Positions 38,985 to 46,089 of a DNA stretch of 64,000 nt are shown here, piece after piece. The notes below the pieces were generated by a model. It was not told where the DNA came from and searched no databases. It was given only the letters and a program-made list of their open reading frames with translations. Location: NCBI RefSeq assembly GCF_001625305.1, contig NW_017802380.1, positions 1,495,740 through 1,559,739 on the forward strand. The letters run 5' to 3'. Source of the DNA: Branchiostoma belcheri (lineage: Eukaryota > Chordata > Leptocardii > Amphioxiformes > Branchiostomatidae). Numbering within the stretch: position 1 is the first letter of the stretch; every line of letters starts with the position of its first letter. The position numbers and the translations under genes were made by a program.

Positions 38985-41091
38985 AAACACGATAACTTGA
39001 GAAGGCTTAAATGGATTGACTTCATATTTGGTAGGTGGGTAGGTCTTGATGAGACCTCGAAATGATTAGATTTAGGGCCCCCTGGCGGCTTCTTATGGTA
39101 CTGCAGCTGAACTTCCGGTTTTGATATCTCGTGATCTGGACGTGCTAGGGTCACGAAATTTGGATGGTAGGTAGGTCTTGTGCTGGGGAATAAGTGACAT
39201 AGGTTTGGGCCCCCTATCGGCTTGCTCAGGAACTGCAGGGCCATTTCTTTGAAAATATTCATAAGAGGATAATTCAAGAACCGGTGGACGGATCATCATG
39301 ATTTTTGTTATGTAAGTGGCTTAAGTGATGCTTGACATAATTATGCGACAATTATGCAAATCTGGACGTAATTTGCATAATTAATGAGGAAATTCGGTAA
39401 ATCAGACTGCATTACATTATAGGACTATTCAAGCTTGAGACATATGTAATTGACAACGAGAAAAACACAGGAAGATATTAATTATGTAAATTAACACTTA
39501 ATTTGCATAATTAATGAGAAAATGTTATAATTCCATAATGGTAACTGCCTGGAATTTCATACTTAGGGTATTTGCAAGTTAAGTGAATGTGAACATCATT
39601 AAACATAATTTATTCAAATAAGGACCTCATTTGCATAATTTATGAGGTAATGATAGAATGGCTTTCTTTTTTAAGATAAGGCTGTCTTTTATGGATAATA
39701 TGATCAACTCATATAATTCATGCAAATGAGGATCCTATTTGCAAAATCAGGAGGAATAATCTTTACTTTGTCATAAAGATTAACATCATTTGGCGAAGGT
39801 ATGAGATCGTGGGACTCTAGTTTTAAATATTTCACTCCATACCATGGTATGGATTAAATTTCTTGTTTTCTCTCGTCCTTCTTCCCTTCCTCCTTCTCCT
39901 CATGCCATTTCTTTAAATGGATTCAATTTCTTCATTTTTGGGCCAAATGACCTGAAATTTGCTATGGAAGTAGAATTGCAAAATACCCAAGATTTTTTTT
40001 AATTGTTTTGATATTGGCTTTTAGAATTGTTATTACCTTCGCCAAGAAGGTTATGTTTTCAGGGGCGTTCGTGTATGTGTGTGTCTGTCTGTCTGTCTGT
40101 AAACACGATAACTTGAGAAGGCCTTGATGGATTGTCTTGATACTTGGTAGGTGGGTAGGTCTTGATGAGACCTCAAAATGATTAGATTTTGGACCCCCTA
40201 GCGGCTTGTTATGGTACTGCAGCTGAACTTCCGGTTTTGATATCTCATGATCTAGACATGCTATGGTGATGAAATTTAGATGGTAGGTAGCTCTTGTGCT
40301 GGGGAAGAAGTGACGTGAGTTTAGGCCCCCTAGCGGCTTGCTCTGGAACTGCAGCGATATATTCTTGAAAATATTCAAAAGGGGATAACTCAAGAACCGG
40401 TTGACGGATCGTCGTGATTTTTGGTATGTAGGTAGCTTACGTGATGCTTAATATAATTATGTGACAATTATGCAAATATGGATGTAATTTGCATAATTTA
40501 TGGGGAAATTCTATAAATCAGCTGTATTCCATGATAGGACAATTAAAGCTTGTGACATTGGTAATTGACAACGAAAGAAACACAGGAAAATATTGATTAT
40601 GTTAATAATGACCTAATTTGCATAATTAATGAGAAAATTTTATAATTATGTAATGATAACTGCCTGGAATTTCATACTTGTGGTATTTGAAAGTTAAATT
40701 GAGGTGAACATCATTAAACATAATTTATTCAAATCAGGACCTCATTTGCATAATTTATGAGGAAATGCTAGAATGCATTGTTTGTTAGTATAAGACTGTT
40801 TTTTGGTTGAGATTATGATAAAATGATATAATTCATGAAAATTAGGTTCCTATTTCTTAAATCAGGGGGGAATAATCTAATGTATAATTTGTCAGTCATA
40901 AAGATTAACATCATTTGGCGAAGGTATGAGATCGGGGAACTCTAGTTTTTTGTCTGTTTTCCACCAGGAGCCCAACCGATGTGCAGGTGAAGGTTGAACC
41001 GGTGCAGGTCAAAATGGAGCCAGAAGAGGGTGCCCAAAGGCCGGGGGCAAATGGGGACAACAGGGCAGAGGAGGTGGAGTCCCCCAAATAA
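22653..41091 (+). CDS. FoxP: FoxP forkhead transcription factor, whole coding span (16 coding exons per transcript, 685 aa)
   Basis: Nuclear DNA-binding regulator of the FOXP1/2/3/4 family, which mainly represses transcription and works as a dimer. Joining 22653-22796, 25122-25229, 25641-25760, 26387-26605, 27446-27536, 28617-28902, 29447-29560, 29899-29986, 30691-30765, 32295-32487, 32873-32949, 33324-33425, 34032-34153, 36995-37061, 38593-38720 and 40968-41091 gives 2058 nt: 685 residues plus TAA, with GT-AG introns and matching phases throughout. Domains: Gln-rich region about 45-225; Ala/Thr-rich linker 229-322; C2H2 zinc finger 344-367 (C344, C349, H362, H367); leucine zipper about 378-405; Pro/Thr hinge 416-465; forkhead about 494-580; acidic tail with two psi-K-x-E motifs. 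Length matches vertebrate FOXP1/2 (about 680-715). The start codon lies 9 bases into its exon and the N-terminus ([13 protein letters not shown]) resembles the vertebrate start. Promoter and 5' UTR exons lie upstream and are not resolved. An alternative exon 13B gives a 696-residue form. Confidence 0.97.
22862..22960 (+). repeat. Dispersed repeat (second copy 26738-26850)
   Basis: 'ctgatgaaggcgacagtgaa', 'gtgttgga' and 'ctaccaacacagatgaattt' match 26738-26850 in the same order. Possibly the tail of a LINE or SINE. It starts 65 bp after exon 1. Confidence 0.6.
24011..24100. mobile_element. Foldback MITE fragment, same family
   Basis: Contains 'gtcactgacgaaaggtag', 'ctacctgaaatgtctgacc' and 'agttgcttgagtagctgttt', matching one half of the 51737 element. 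It lies in FoxP intron 1. Confidence 0.65.
24413..24540 (+). mobile_element. SINE-like fragment with B-box-like sequence
   Basis: 'acatgttcgatactcgg' resembles a pol III B box (GTTCGANTC), followed by 'ttgtgtccttgggcactt', also found in altered form in the 10494 element. It lies in FoxP intron 1. Confidence 0.5.
24906..25312 (+). repeat. Duplicated flanks of FoxP exon 2
   Basis: 24906-25010 and 25057-25312 share 'tatgttactattctgagag' on the left and 'tttttgtgcacctcaaattg' on the right. Exon 2 and extra intron sequence are present only in the second copy. Confidence 0.75.
25122..25229 (+). CDS. FoxP: FoxP coding exon 2 (Gln-rich)
   Basis: 36 codons, phase 0 to 0, acceptor ttatag and donor CAG|gtacac. 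It encodes residues 49-84, starting [10 protein letters not shown], then five Gln, then a short Lys/Gly/Pro linker ending AAQMPQ. It matches the 'LQQQQALQAARQLL' part of vertebrate FOXP proteins in position and style. Its flanks are duplicated just upstream without the exon. Confidence 0.9.
25641..25760 (+). CDS. FoxP: FoxP coding exon 3 (Gln-rich, conserved core)
   Basis: 40 codons, phase 0 to 0, acceptor gctgcag and donor CAG|gtatgt. It encodes residues 85-124. The segment [19 protein letters not shown] is close to the '[20 protein letters not shown]' block of vertebrate FOXP1/2/4, the most diagnostic part of the N-terminal half. Confidence 0.96.
26387..26605 (+). CDS. FoxP: FoxP coding exon 4 (long Gln-rich exon)
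   Basis: 73 codons, phase 0 to 0, donor CAG|gttagt. It encodes residues 125-197, with a QQLQELYAK start like vertebrate 'QQLQEFYKKQQEQ' and interrupted Gln/Leu/Met repeats. The long pure poly-Gln tract of mammalian FOXP2 is absent; runs here are at most four Gln. The acceptor is a tandem one (cagcagcag), so use of 26387 or 26390 would add or drop one Gln. Confidence 0.94.
26738..26850 (+). repeat. Dispersed repeat (copy at 22862-22960)
   Basis: 'actgaggaagaccagagtga', 'gtgttgga' and 'ctaccaacacagataaactt'. In FoxP intron 4. Confidence 0.6.
27446..27536 (+). CDS. FoxP: FoxP coding exon 5
   Basis: 30 codons plus one base, phase 0 to 1, acceptor tgtcacag and donor CAAG|gtgagg. It encodes residues 198-227, a last Gln-rich stretch followed by VVPVQLTQ leading into the conserved QGLSPAEIQ motif that spans the next junction. 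Confidence 0.93.
27900..28616 (+). repeat. Tandem array of about 160-bp pyrimidine-rich units before FoxP exon 6
   Basis: 'ggat(a/g)aagtggaacagtcc' recurs at about 28238, 28398 and 28558, and 'aagcacttcctttttgattcc' at matching spacing. Older, diverged units extend left to about 27900. Each unit holds a pyrimidine tract ending ttttag|g, so the array contains several decoy splice acceptors. Confidence 0.8.
28617..28902 (+). CDS. FoxP: FoxP coding exon 6 (SPAEIQ motif, Ala/Thr-rich linker)
   Basis: 286 nt, phase 1 to 2, acceptor ttctgtag and donor AG|gtgagc. It encodes residues 228-323. It opens with [16 protein letters not shown], nearly the vertebrate '[16 protein letters not shown]' block, then runs into Thr/Ala-rich low-complexity sequence and ends MANPHTIS. 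It is strongly GC-rich compared with the AT-rich intron. Its polypyrimidine tract belongs to the last unit of a repeat array of about 160-bp units. Confidence 0.95.
29211..29325 (-). repeat. Dispersed repeat, inverted relative to 38760-38865
   Basis: aacccaacactagttaccat, 'ggttcaggtca' and the purine (gaagaa)n run appear as the reverse complement at 38760-38865. Both copies are inside FoxP introns. Confidence 0.75.
29447..29560 (+). CDS. FoxP: FoxP coding exon 7 (C2H2 zinc finger, first part)
   Basis: 114 nt, phase 2 to 2, acceptor gtttcag and donor AA|gtaagg. It encodes residues 323-361. [20 protein letters not shown] carries the two zinc-binding Cys (C344, C349) of the atypical C-x4-C FOXP finger. 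The two His lie on the next exon. Confidence 0.97.
29899..29986 (+). CDS. FoxP: FoxP coding exon 8 (zinc finger end, leucine zipper start)
   Basis: 88 nt, phase 2 to 0, acceptor ctgacag and donor CAG|gtcaga. It encodes residues 361-390: [20 protein letters not shown] supplies zinc ligands H362 and H367, then [10 protein letters not shown] begins the leucine zipper. In this family the zipper mediates homo- and heterodimerisation. Confidence 0.97.
30501..30609 (+). repeat. Dispersed repeat (copy at 57686-57791)
   Basis: 'gtgcctgcgaagct' and 'ggctatacagatacag' are shared with the second copy. The cagata-type tail suggests a SINE or MITE. In FoxP intron 8. Confidence 0.7.
30691..30765 (+). CDS. 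FoxP: FoxP coding exon 9 (leucine zipper end)
   Basis: 25 codons, phase 0 to 0, acceptor ttttcag and donor CCT|gtgagc. It encodes residues 391-415: [19 protein letters not shown] is almost identical to vertebrate FOXP. Hydrophobic residues V384, L391, L398 and L405 are spaced by seven. The CtBP-type PLNLV motif that follows here in vertebrates is not present. Confidence 0.97.
32295..32487 (+). CDS. FoxP: FoxP coding exon 10 (Pro/Thr-rich hinge)
   Basis: 193 nt, phase 0 to 1, acceptor cttccag and a weak donor GAAG|gtgggg. It encodes residues 416-479: a proline-rich stretch, TPTTPTTP repeats, then [17 protein letters not shown], matching vertebrate 'GAIRRRHSDKYNIPMSSE'. RRRAS looks like a basophilic kinase site (inference). 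A foldback element lies about 20 bp after the donor. Confidence 0.95.
32508..32619. mobile_element. Small foldback element after exon 10
   Basis: tagcctggg...tattttagcttcc pairs with gggagctaaaataaccaggcta. It begins 21 bp after the exon 10 donor, so its hairpin could influence that weak donor (inference). Confidence 0.5.
32873..32949 (+). CDS. FoxP: FoxP coding exon 11 (forkhead start)
   Basis: 77 nt, phase 1 to 0, acceptor tgttttag and donor CAG|gtgagg. It encodes residues 480-505: [20 protein letters not shown] is the start of the FOXP-type forkhead (helix 1). Confidence 0.98.
33058..33258 (+). repeat. Minisatellite between forkhead exons 11 and 12
   Basis: About seven imperfect copies of a 27-38 bp unit based on 'agctacaaagttaggcac' and 'ctggatcat'. 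It fills over half of a 374-bp intron. Confidence 0.8.
33324..33425 (+). CDS. FoxP: FoxP coding exon 12 (forkhead helices 1-2 and hinge)
   Basis: 34 codons, phase 0 to 0, acceptor atcccag and donor AAG|gtatgt. It encodes residues 506-539. The segment [18 protein letters not shown] contains Ala529, equivalent to FOXP2 Ala539, the hinge residue that permits FOXP-specific domain swapping. It is the constant exon before the 13A/13B choice. Confidence 0.98.
34032..34153 (+). CDS. FoxP: FoxP exon 13A (canonical recognition helix and wings)
   Basis: 40 codons plus two bases, phase 0 to 2, acceptor gatgtag and donor TGG|gtatgt. It encodes residues 540-580. [20 protein letters not shown] keeps N540, R543 and H544, equivalent to FOXP2 N550, R553 and H554, which contact DNA bases. 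It then gives [20 protein letters not shown], almost identical to vertebrate FOXP1/2. It joins in frame to exon 14 at 36995 or to the candidate cassette at 35691. The donor lies 556 bp before exon 13B. Confidence 0.97.
34710..34864 (+). CDS. FoxP: FoxP exon 13B (alternative forkhead exon, AT-hook-like end)
   Basis: 51 codons plus two bases, phase 0 to 2, acceptor tctcgcag and donor ACGA|gtaaga. It starts [20 protein letters not shown] and continues with [12 protein letters not shown], so it replaces exactly the residues encoded by exon 13A. The base-contacting His is Tyr, Leu is Val and Lys is Ser in the recognition helix. The C-terminal part is longer and carries [10 protein letters not shown], an AT-hook-like core at residues 578-581 of this isoform. 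Using both 13A and 13B would shift the frame (122 + 155 nt is not a multiple of 3), so they should be mutually exclusive. The arrangement matches the alternative exon reported for Drosophila FoxP and vertebrate FOXP1. Confidence 0.92.
35691..35768 (+). CDS. FoxP: Candidate FoxP cassette exon (78 nt) or alternative 3' end
   Basis: A good acceptor (pyrimidines, then ttgctttcag) opens a frame that continues from either 13A or 13B (phase 2): [20 protein letters not shown] and on. A possible donor CCG|gtcagt at 35769 would end it in phase 2, so a 78-nt exon could be included or skipped without changing frame. Without that donor the frame stops at TGA 35782-35784, giving a short C-terminus. No similarity to vertebrate FOXP was recognised. 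Confidence 0.3.
36995..37061 (+). CDS. FoxP: FoxP coding exon 14
   Basis: 67 nt, phase 2 to 0, acceptor tccaccag and donor CAG|gtaggc. It encodes residues 580-602: [21 protein letters not shown], which aligns in position and length with vertebrate 'MQSSHAYCTPLNAALQ' just before the next conserved block. Confidence 0.85.
38593..38720 (+). CDS. FoxP: FoxP coding exon 15
   Basis: 128 nt, phase 0 to 2, acceptor ctccacag and donor CAT|gtgagt. It encodes residues 603-645. [17 protein letters not shown] matches vertebrate 'ASMAENSIPLYTTASMG', and the acidic [14 protein letters not shown] follows. It supports the choice of exon 14 and its reading frame. Confidence 0.95.
38760..38865 (+). repeat. Dispersed repeat, inverted partner of 29211-29325
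   Basis: Starts 40 bp after exon 15 and runs through a (cttctt)n tract to 'gtaactagtgttgggtt'. Similarity to the reverse complement of 29211-29325 is high by eye. Confidence 0.75.
38906..39801. mobile_element. Non-autonomous DNA transposon, copy 1 (12-bp terminal inverted repeats)
   Basis: Starts TACCTTCGCCAA and ends TTGGCGAAGGTA, a perfect 12-bp inverted repeat, 896 bp, no coding capacity. It contains a (GTCT)n microsatellite and repeated 'atttgcataatt' stretches. A second copy follows at 40034, in the same FoxP intron and the same orientation. Confidence 0.8.
40034..40926. mobile_element. Non-autonomous DNA transposon, copy 2
   Basis: 893 bp with the same perfect 12-bp ends and the same internal order as copy 1, with point differences and small indels. 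Similarity to copy 1 continues past the inverted repeat to about 40945, only about 20 bp before the exon 16 acceptor. Confidence 0.8.
40968..41091 (+). CDS. FoxP: FoxP coding exon 16 (C-terminus, stop)
   Basis: 124 nt from acceptor tccaccag to TAA at 41089-41091. It encodes residues 645-685, containing [17 protein letters not shown] and an acidic end. The two psi-K-x-E sites (VKVE, VKME) occupy the place of the single vertebrate 'VKEEP' sumoylation site. A transposon-like element ends only about 40 bp before the acceptor. Confidence 0.95.
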
Positions 41092-43546
41092 CTACCTTCC
41101 TCCACTCCAATAACCAACCACTCAAAACACAGGGAGTTCTCTCCAGGCTAAACTGAGAAAAGAGGATACAGACTTTTATTTTTCCAGATTCAGTTTGAAA
41201 AATCTTCCATGCATCGTTGTAACAGGGAGAGCAAGAGGGAAAGGAAGAAAAAAAAAGACTCACCAAAAGTTAGCAATTTTTGTCTGTTTCCATGGCAACA
41301 ACAAGTTGTGAACTTGTTTGCCTGATGCATACCAGCAGGCCTGGTGGTGACCTTTGACCTCTGAAAGAAGCGTTTTGATTGGCTCTCCCGTCAGTGTAGA
41401 TAAACTTTCTTTTTAGATCCTCTCCTTTCTTGTTTCTTGCAGGCTAGTGAATTTTTAGCTATGTTGGAGGAAGCTTATTTGAAAATAAGTTGCTTAACCT
41501 TAGTTTTAGTTTTGGAAAGAAAGAAAATGTTTAATGTAATGTGAACTTGCATCATTTCTGAATCATTTTCATTTGTTTATCAAGTCTGCCATGTAGATAG
41601 GATAGATACAATTTGTTAGGGTGTGTATCCTCTTTTCCAGTCTTGTCCTGTGCACTCCTTGTCCAGACCAAATTAATTGTTAAAACCAACCCTCCAAATA
41701 ATGTCAGTTTTAGACCAATTTTACCAAAGAGTCAATTTTCGTTGTGTTGTGACACTGTGTCGCCGGGCAACTTGTTTTGCCCAGTTTTTTTCCGTTTTCT
41801 GTCTTTGACTATTGTTTGACGGGAAACATTCTCAAGAAACCCCCCTCAGAAGTCAAAGTGGTAGCACCCAGGAATAAGCAACAGACACAGTTTTGTGGGG
41901 TGCGCCACTTTAGGAGAGGGGGTGTTGAAATGGTCTCATACCAGGGGTTTGGTCCCTGTGCAAACTGCAGCTGTATGTTGCTTTTAGCTAGCCCCATAGA
42001 TGGCTCTATTTTTATTGTGCAAATGCATTATGTGCTTACGTAGGTAGGATTAATGTTAAGTGTATTATGTTAACGTACGGTAATTAGAATGATCGCAGTG
42101 ATCCAAAAAAATTGTTTTTCCCCCAGTTTATTTGGGGTGAATAATGCCACTTTTGTGTTTTACGAAATTGTGAGAAAGAAAACGCTAACAATCTTGACCA
42201 AGTACCTAATAAGGACACAGCACTGATCAGTACCATGTCGTAACCCTAATGTTAACGTGCTTCTGCCTTAGCTAGTCTCCGTACTATGCAGTATAAGTAA
42301 ACAGACTACTGCGTCGTTTGATTCCAAAACCCTCGATTAACCTGTAACAGTTGTAAATGAAGATTTCTTCGTAATTGAAGACAATAATTAATGTGCTGTA
42401 CAAAGAAAAATGATAAATCAATTAATGACTAGTGCGCTCAAAATTTGTAGTGTTTAAAAACCTGCTGTTAGGAGAAAGAAAAGACAAAAATGCCAAAAAA
42501 ATGTGTCGATTAAGAAGGGGAAAAAAACAACAGATAAGGGCAACTATTTTTCTGAGAGATTTTGCCGGAGTTGGGAAGTTTTAGCCTTATTGGAAAGCTA
42601 CACCAAACATAATCGACAACAAATACACTCCCAGCTACAGCTGACTTGGAAGCTTTAACAGAGGCAAATATAAACTGTTAGAAGGATTGTCACACACAGA
42701 AAGCTTGAGAGCTGTGATTGTTTCAGTCTTGGGGCCCAGGCCCGTTTGTGGTAGGTTTGTTGTACGATCGTTAATTTGGAGAATGCATGGATAGAATCTT
42801 GCCGGCGGTTTGTTCTGTCACAACATGATTCAAATTCTATGATATCAAAATACGACAAAAGAGACTGTATCGTCACCAAAAAAGGTATTAATTACTAAAT
42901 TAGACTGGTAAATGATTTTTATGAATTTCTTTTTAAGATTTTTTTGCTGTTAGCAGTGTGATTTAAACGATAGACAAACTTGTGACTTCTTTGACTTGAC
43001 AAAGCGTTTTCCAACATTGAGATCAGAGATCACATAAATCACATTTTGATTTCTTGAATATTTGACAGTTAATACCAATTAAAAAGCAACAGAAGTTTCA
43101 ACTGAAAACCAAAATCTCAGCTTTCTGTGTGTCGGGCATCCTGGGACTGGATCAGCAAGGAGTGGGGAGGGGGGCAAGAGATGGAATTTTTGTGTTACTG
43201 AAATTGGTGTTTTTCGAGTTTCACATCTACTTGTTTATTTTTTCTTCTACTTGTTTGGAGGGTGCCAAGGCCAACCAGTTATGAAAACTGGAAAGGATTC
43301 CCACCCCAGATGCCCCCCTCCCCACTCTCTCCTTGCTGGACCAAGAAAGAATCTAATATACCAAAAAAAGTTGGACTGCACCCTCTCTTTATAGATACAA
43401 CAGTGGGTAGGATATGTCAAACTGCTTGCATTTTTCCCAAAGTTTTGCATGACTGTAAAATTCCAAAGCAATATGCTGACCACTTGGAAGTGCCGGAACT
43501 CCACACAAACCAAACAGACTCAGTACGTGGCCTTGTTTTTACAAAC

Positions 43547-43899
43547 TAAGGCCACTCCGATTTGATTTGTTGGTTCTCAGATTTTTGCATGAAATCAACG
43601 AAGCCACAAAAAAAAACAGCCTAGGCATCCCATTATAGCCCCAAATAGGCACTACAGTTGAATAAAGTCAACACACTAGGCTTGTTTGTTATGAATTTTG
43701 AACTTTCAATCAAATAGATATCTTGATCAACGGAGAAACTGTAACAAGTAGGAAGACAAGAACTGTTGGTGCCAAAATATGTGCATTTTGGGATTGATTC
43801 ACAACCTGAATGGTATATGTAATATATTTTATTTCGCAAACCAGAAAAGACTGAAACCAGCATCCAAGAGAACCAAGAAATTAAATTGAGGTGGCCTAT
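43547..43899. mobile_element. MITE with about 30-bp inverted ends
   Basis: Starts taaggccactccgatttgat and ends aattaaattgaggtggccta, with 'gttggttctc' paired to 'gagaaccaag'. A compact relative is at 7861-7933. It lies in the probable FoxP 3' UTR and carries an AATAAA. Confidence 0.65.
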
Positions 43900-44262
43900 T
43901 ACTACTCCAAATGACAGTGAAGCCAAAGTCAGATTCAGACACAGATCAAAGATGTCCTGTACAGCTGCTGTGGCCTGTTTCTACAGTTGTTTTATCATGA
44001 TTCTGCATATCTCTTTCCTGTATATTGTACACCAGTCTTCATTCTTAGTGTATGTATGTAGTCTTTAGAGTTAAGTTCACAAGATTCAAGCAAGAAGTTT
44101 GCATTCAAGCAAGAAGCAGTTGCATGCATTTCAGCAAGGAGCAATTTCAGTCTTTGGCATCAAAATCACCACATCTTTGTGTTCTCGTAGATAGAAATAA
44201 GTCAAAGAAAGAAAATAAGAGGGCAATTGACATAGCAATTGTAATTGATTAAGATTTTTGAC

Positions 44263-44366
44263 GAGTTTAAACATATAACAAAACAAAACTCAGTGGCAAA
44301 CTCCTCAAAAAGCTATAATTTGTTGCAATGAAAATAGTATGGTGCATCATATTAATGTGTTCAACT
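44263..44366 (+). repeat. Inverted repeat, left arm
   Basis: Reverse complement of 49283-49381: 'acaaaactcagtggcaaact' here against 'gtttgccaccgagttttgt' there. About 5 kb apart. Confidence 0.7.
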
Positions 44367-44776
44367 TTGAAAAAACATTCCTTTAAGTGTCCTGTTCATC
44401 ATCATAAAACCTGGTTACATTGGTATTTTTTTAAATACCAGGGGCACTTTGCTATTGAATGACAATAACTTGAGGGTGCAGTCCAACTTTTCCATACATA
44501 CAGACTTTAAATCGCCTTACCTCCTCACAAATACCGAAGTACAACTCACTTTAACACTTTCACCAAAGAGTATCCAACATCTACAGTCAAACCAAGGGAT
44601 TTTTCTGGACTACACACATAACTAACCTCAACAATTCTGCAGGCTTTGTGATTACAATGAAATCCAGTGAAGAATCTAGAATTATAAGTAGACCTAGTGC
44701 TAAAGGCTCAATGCTTGCATACAAACGTAATCTTTTCTCTAGAGGGCCACAGCACAAAACTTGGACGTAGCTTTCA

Positions 44777-44782
44777 AATAAA
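44777..44782 (+). terminator. Candidate polyadenylation signal AATAAA
   Basis: First AATAAA hexamer seen after the FoxP stop that lies outside a recognised MITE. Other hexamers nearby are variants only. Position alone supports it. Confidence 0.2.
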
Positions 44783-46002
44783 AATACATTTTACCACCCA
44801 GTCTTCTGATGTATTTCATGTCATTGTTTTTGCCACAAAATCAAGACATGTAATCTAACGCGAAGCACATTTATAAGGCTCTGGTAAAATGTAACCCAAA
44901 CATAACTGGATCCACCTCCCTATAGATGGATCTATTTGTGTTAACAGTAGTTTATCATGTGCACAAGATTTAGTGAAGTCATAGGTAGGGGGAGAAAAGA
45001 TACACAAGTTGATCTCAATTTCACGAAAACAAAGACTGGGAAAAATATTTGCATTTCTAAGCTTGCTCAAAGTTTTGCTGTGGCTCTCTGTAGATATCTG
45101 CCAATGCAACTTTGCAACAGTGAATGTGTTCGTAAATGTCACCAGGCATGGAGTACCTACATACATGTATGTGAACTTTGGGGAGCTCACAACAAGAGGA
45201 CGATTAAAAATTGTGGATAATTAGATAGACAAAAGGCCATGTAATGGTTCGGTTCAAGTTGAGCAATCTGGGATTTATAAAGAGTAGGATGGAGACTGTG
45301 TTAACCCAGGTTCTGGTGTAACAGAAGCAGCAAAGATCATTCCAGAATTGTCGCGTCCTGAGTTGGTCGCTCCCTGACCATGGATGCCTGTATGTTGTGT
45401 TCAGACCGACCACCTTGTGATTTTCCTTATAATGTTTGTGTGAGAGAAACTGTCGGGATGATATTAAAGAAATGTTCACGTTTTTAGTTATGTTTTCATC
45501 TAGACCATGGTTTGTACACAGTGTGGAATTTGCAGGGAATTTCTTGAGCCTGTTTTGTCTTGAGTTCAGGAAAGATCTTGCGATGTCGTAGTCATTTCTT
45601 GTAGGCCACCGGCAATCGACTGACAGATAGAAAGCTCGAAAAGAGGATCTAGGAGTACCCTCTCCAAAAAGCCATTTTGTGTGGTTGAAAATGCTCAAAT
45701 CGAGTTTATAAAGGTGCAAAATGGCTCAGGAACCTCCTGGAAGTTCCGCATTGTCTCTCTGTACGGACTGAACCATCTTTTGCTGATTTGTGAAGCCAAG
45801 TGGACAGAGATAGGATCATTTTTTGTTGTAGAACACAGATATATCAATGTTGCAGTCAGTCAGTATGTTGTAGTTTTGTTGGTAGTTTTCAAACCTCCAA
45901 ATAAGGCAAACATGGCGGTAGAATAGTCGCTGTTACGAACAGGTGACGCCAAAGGCACAAGCTTATAGATAGGAGAGAAAACAACAATTGGACGCCACAG
46001 AG

Positions 46003-46089
46003 ATGGCGTCGAACGGTTTCCGCTTGATAAAACATGCTGCTAATGTGGCTTTGCGACAGCAATACTTACAGAAGACCTTCCTGAGTTGA
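46003..46089 (+). CDS. Small open frame or first coding exon, unidentified
   Basis: ATG with purine at -3 and G at +4, 28 codons then TGA: MASNGFRLIKHAANVALRQQ and eight more. The peptide is basic and amphipathic like a mitochondrial leader. A YY1-type aacatggcggt lies at 45909-45919, about 90 bp upstream. Donor-like gttgag at 46085 could end a first exon before the stop. No partner exon was found. Confidence 0.2.
   Translation: MASNGFRLIKHAANVALRQQYLQKTFLS

Larger units (their letters stand above)
41092..44790 (+). other. Probable FoxP 3' UTR and downstream flank
   Basis: No coding exon was seen. Long 3' UTRs are usual for FoxP genes. Candidate AATAAA signals are at 43661-43666 (inside a MITE) and 44777-44782; neither can be confirmed. 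The stretch holds a MITE (43547-43899) and an inverted 18-bp pair (about 43371 and 44492). Confidence 0.4.

Noticed and set aside
38864..40393. Minus strand frames of 137 and 143 codons inside the two transposon copies
   Set aside because: They are similar to each other only because the elements are; no transposase motifs were seen, so they are not called as proteins.
41613..42043. Open frames after the FoxP stop
   Set aside because: In the probable 3' UTR, short, with no recognised domain.
45204..45719. 171-codon minus strand frame as a confirmed gene
   Set aside because: No family likeness, no splice or promoter support beyond one weak motif; kept only as a finding.
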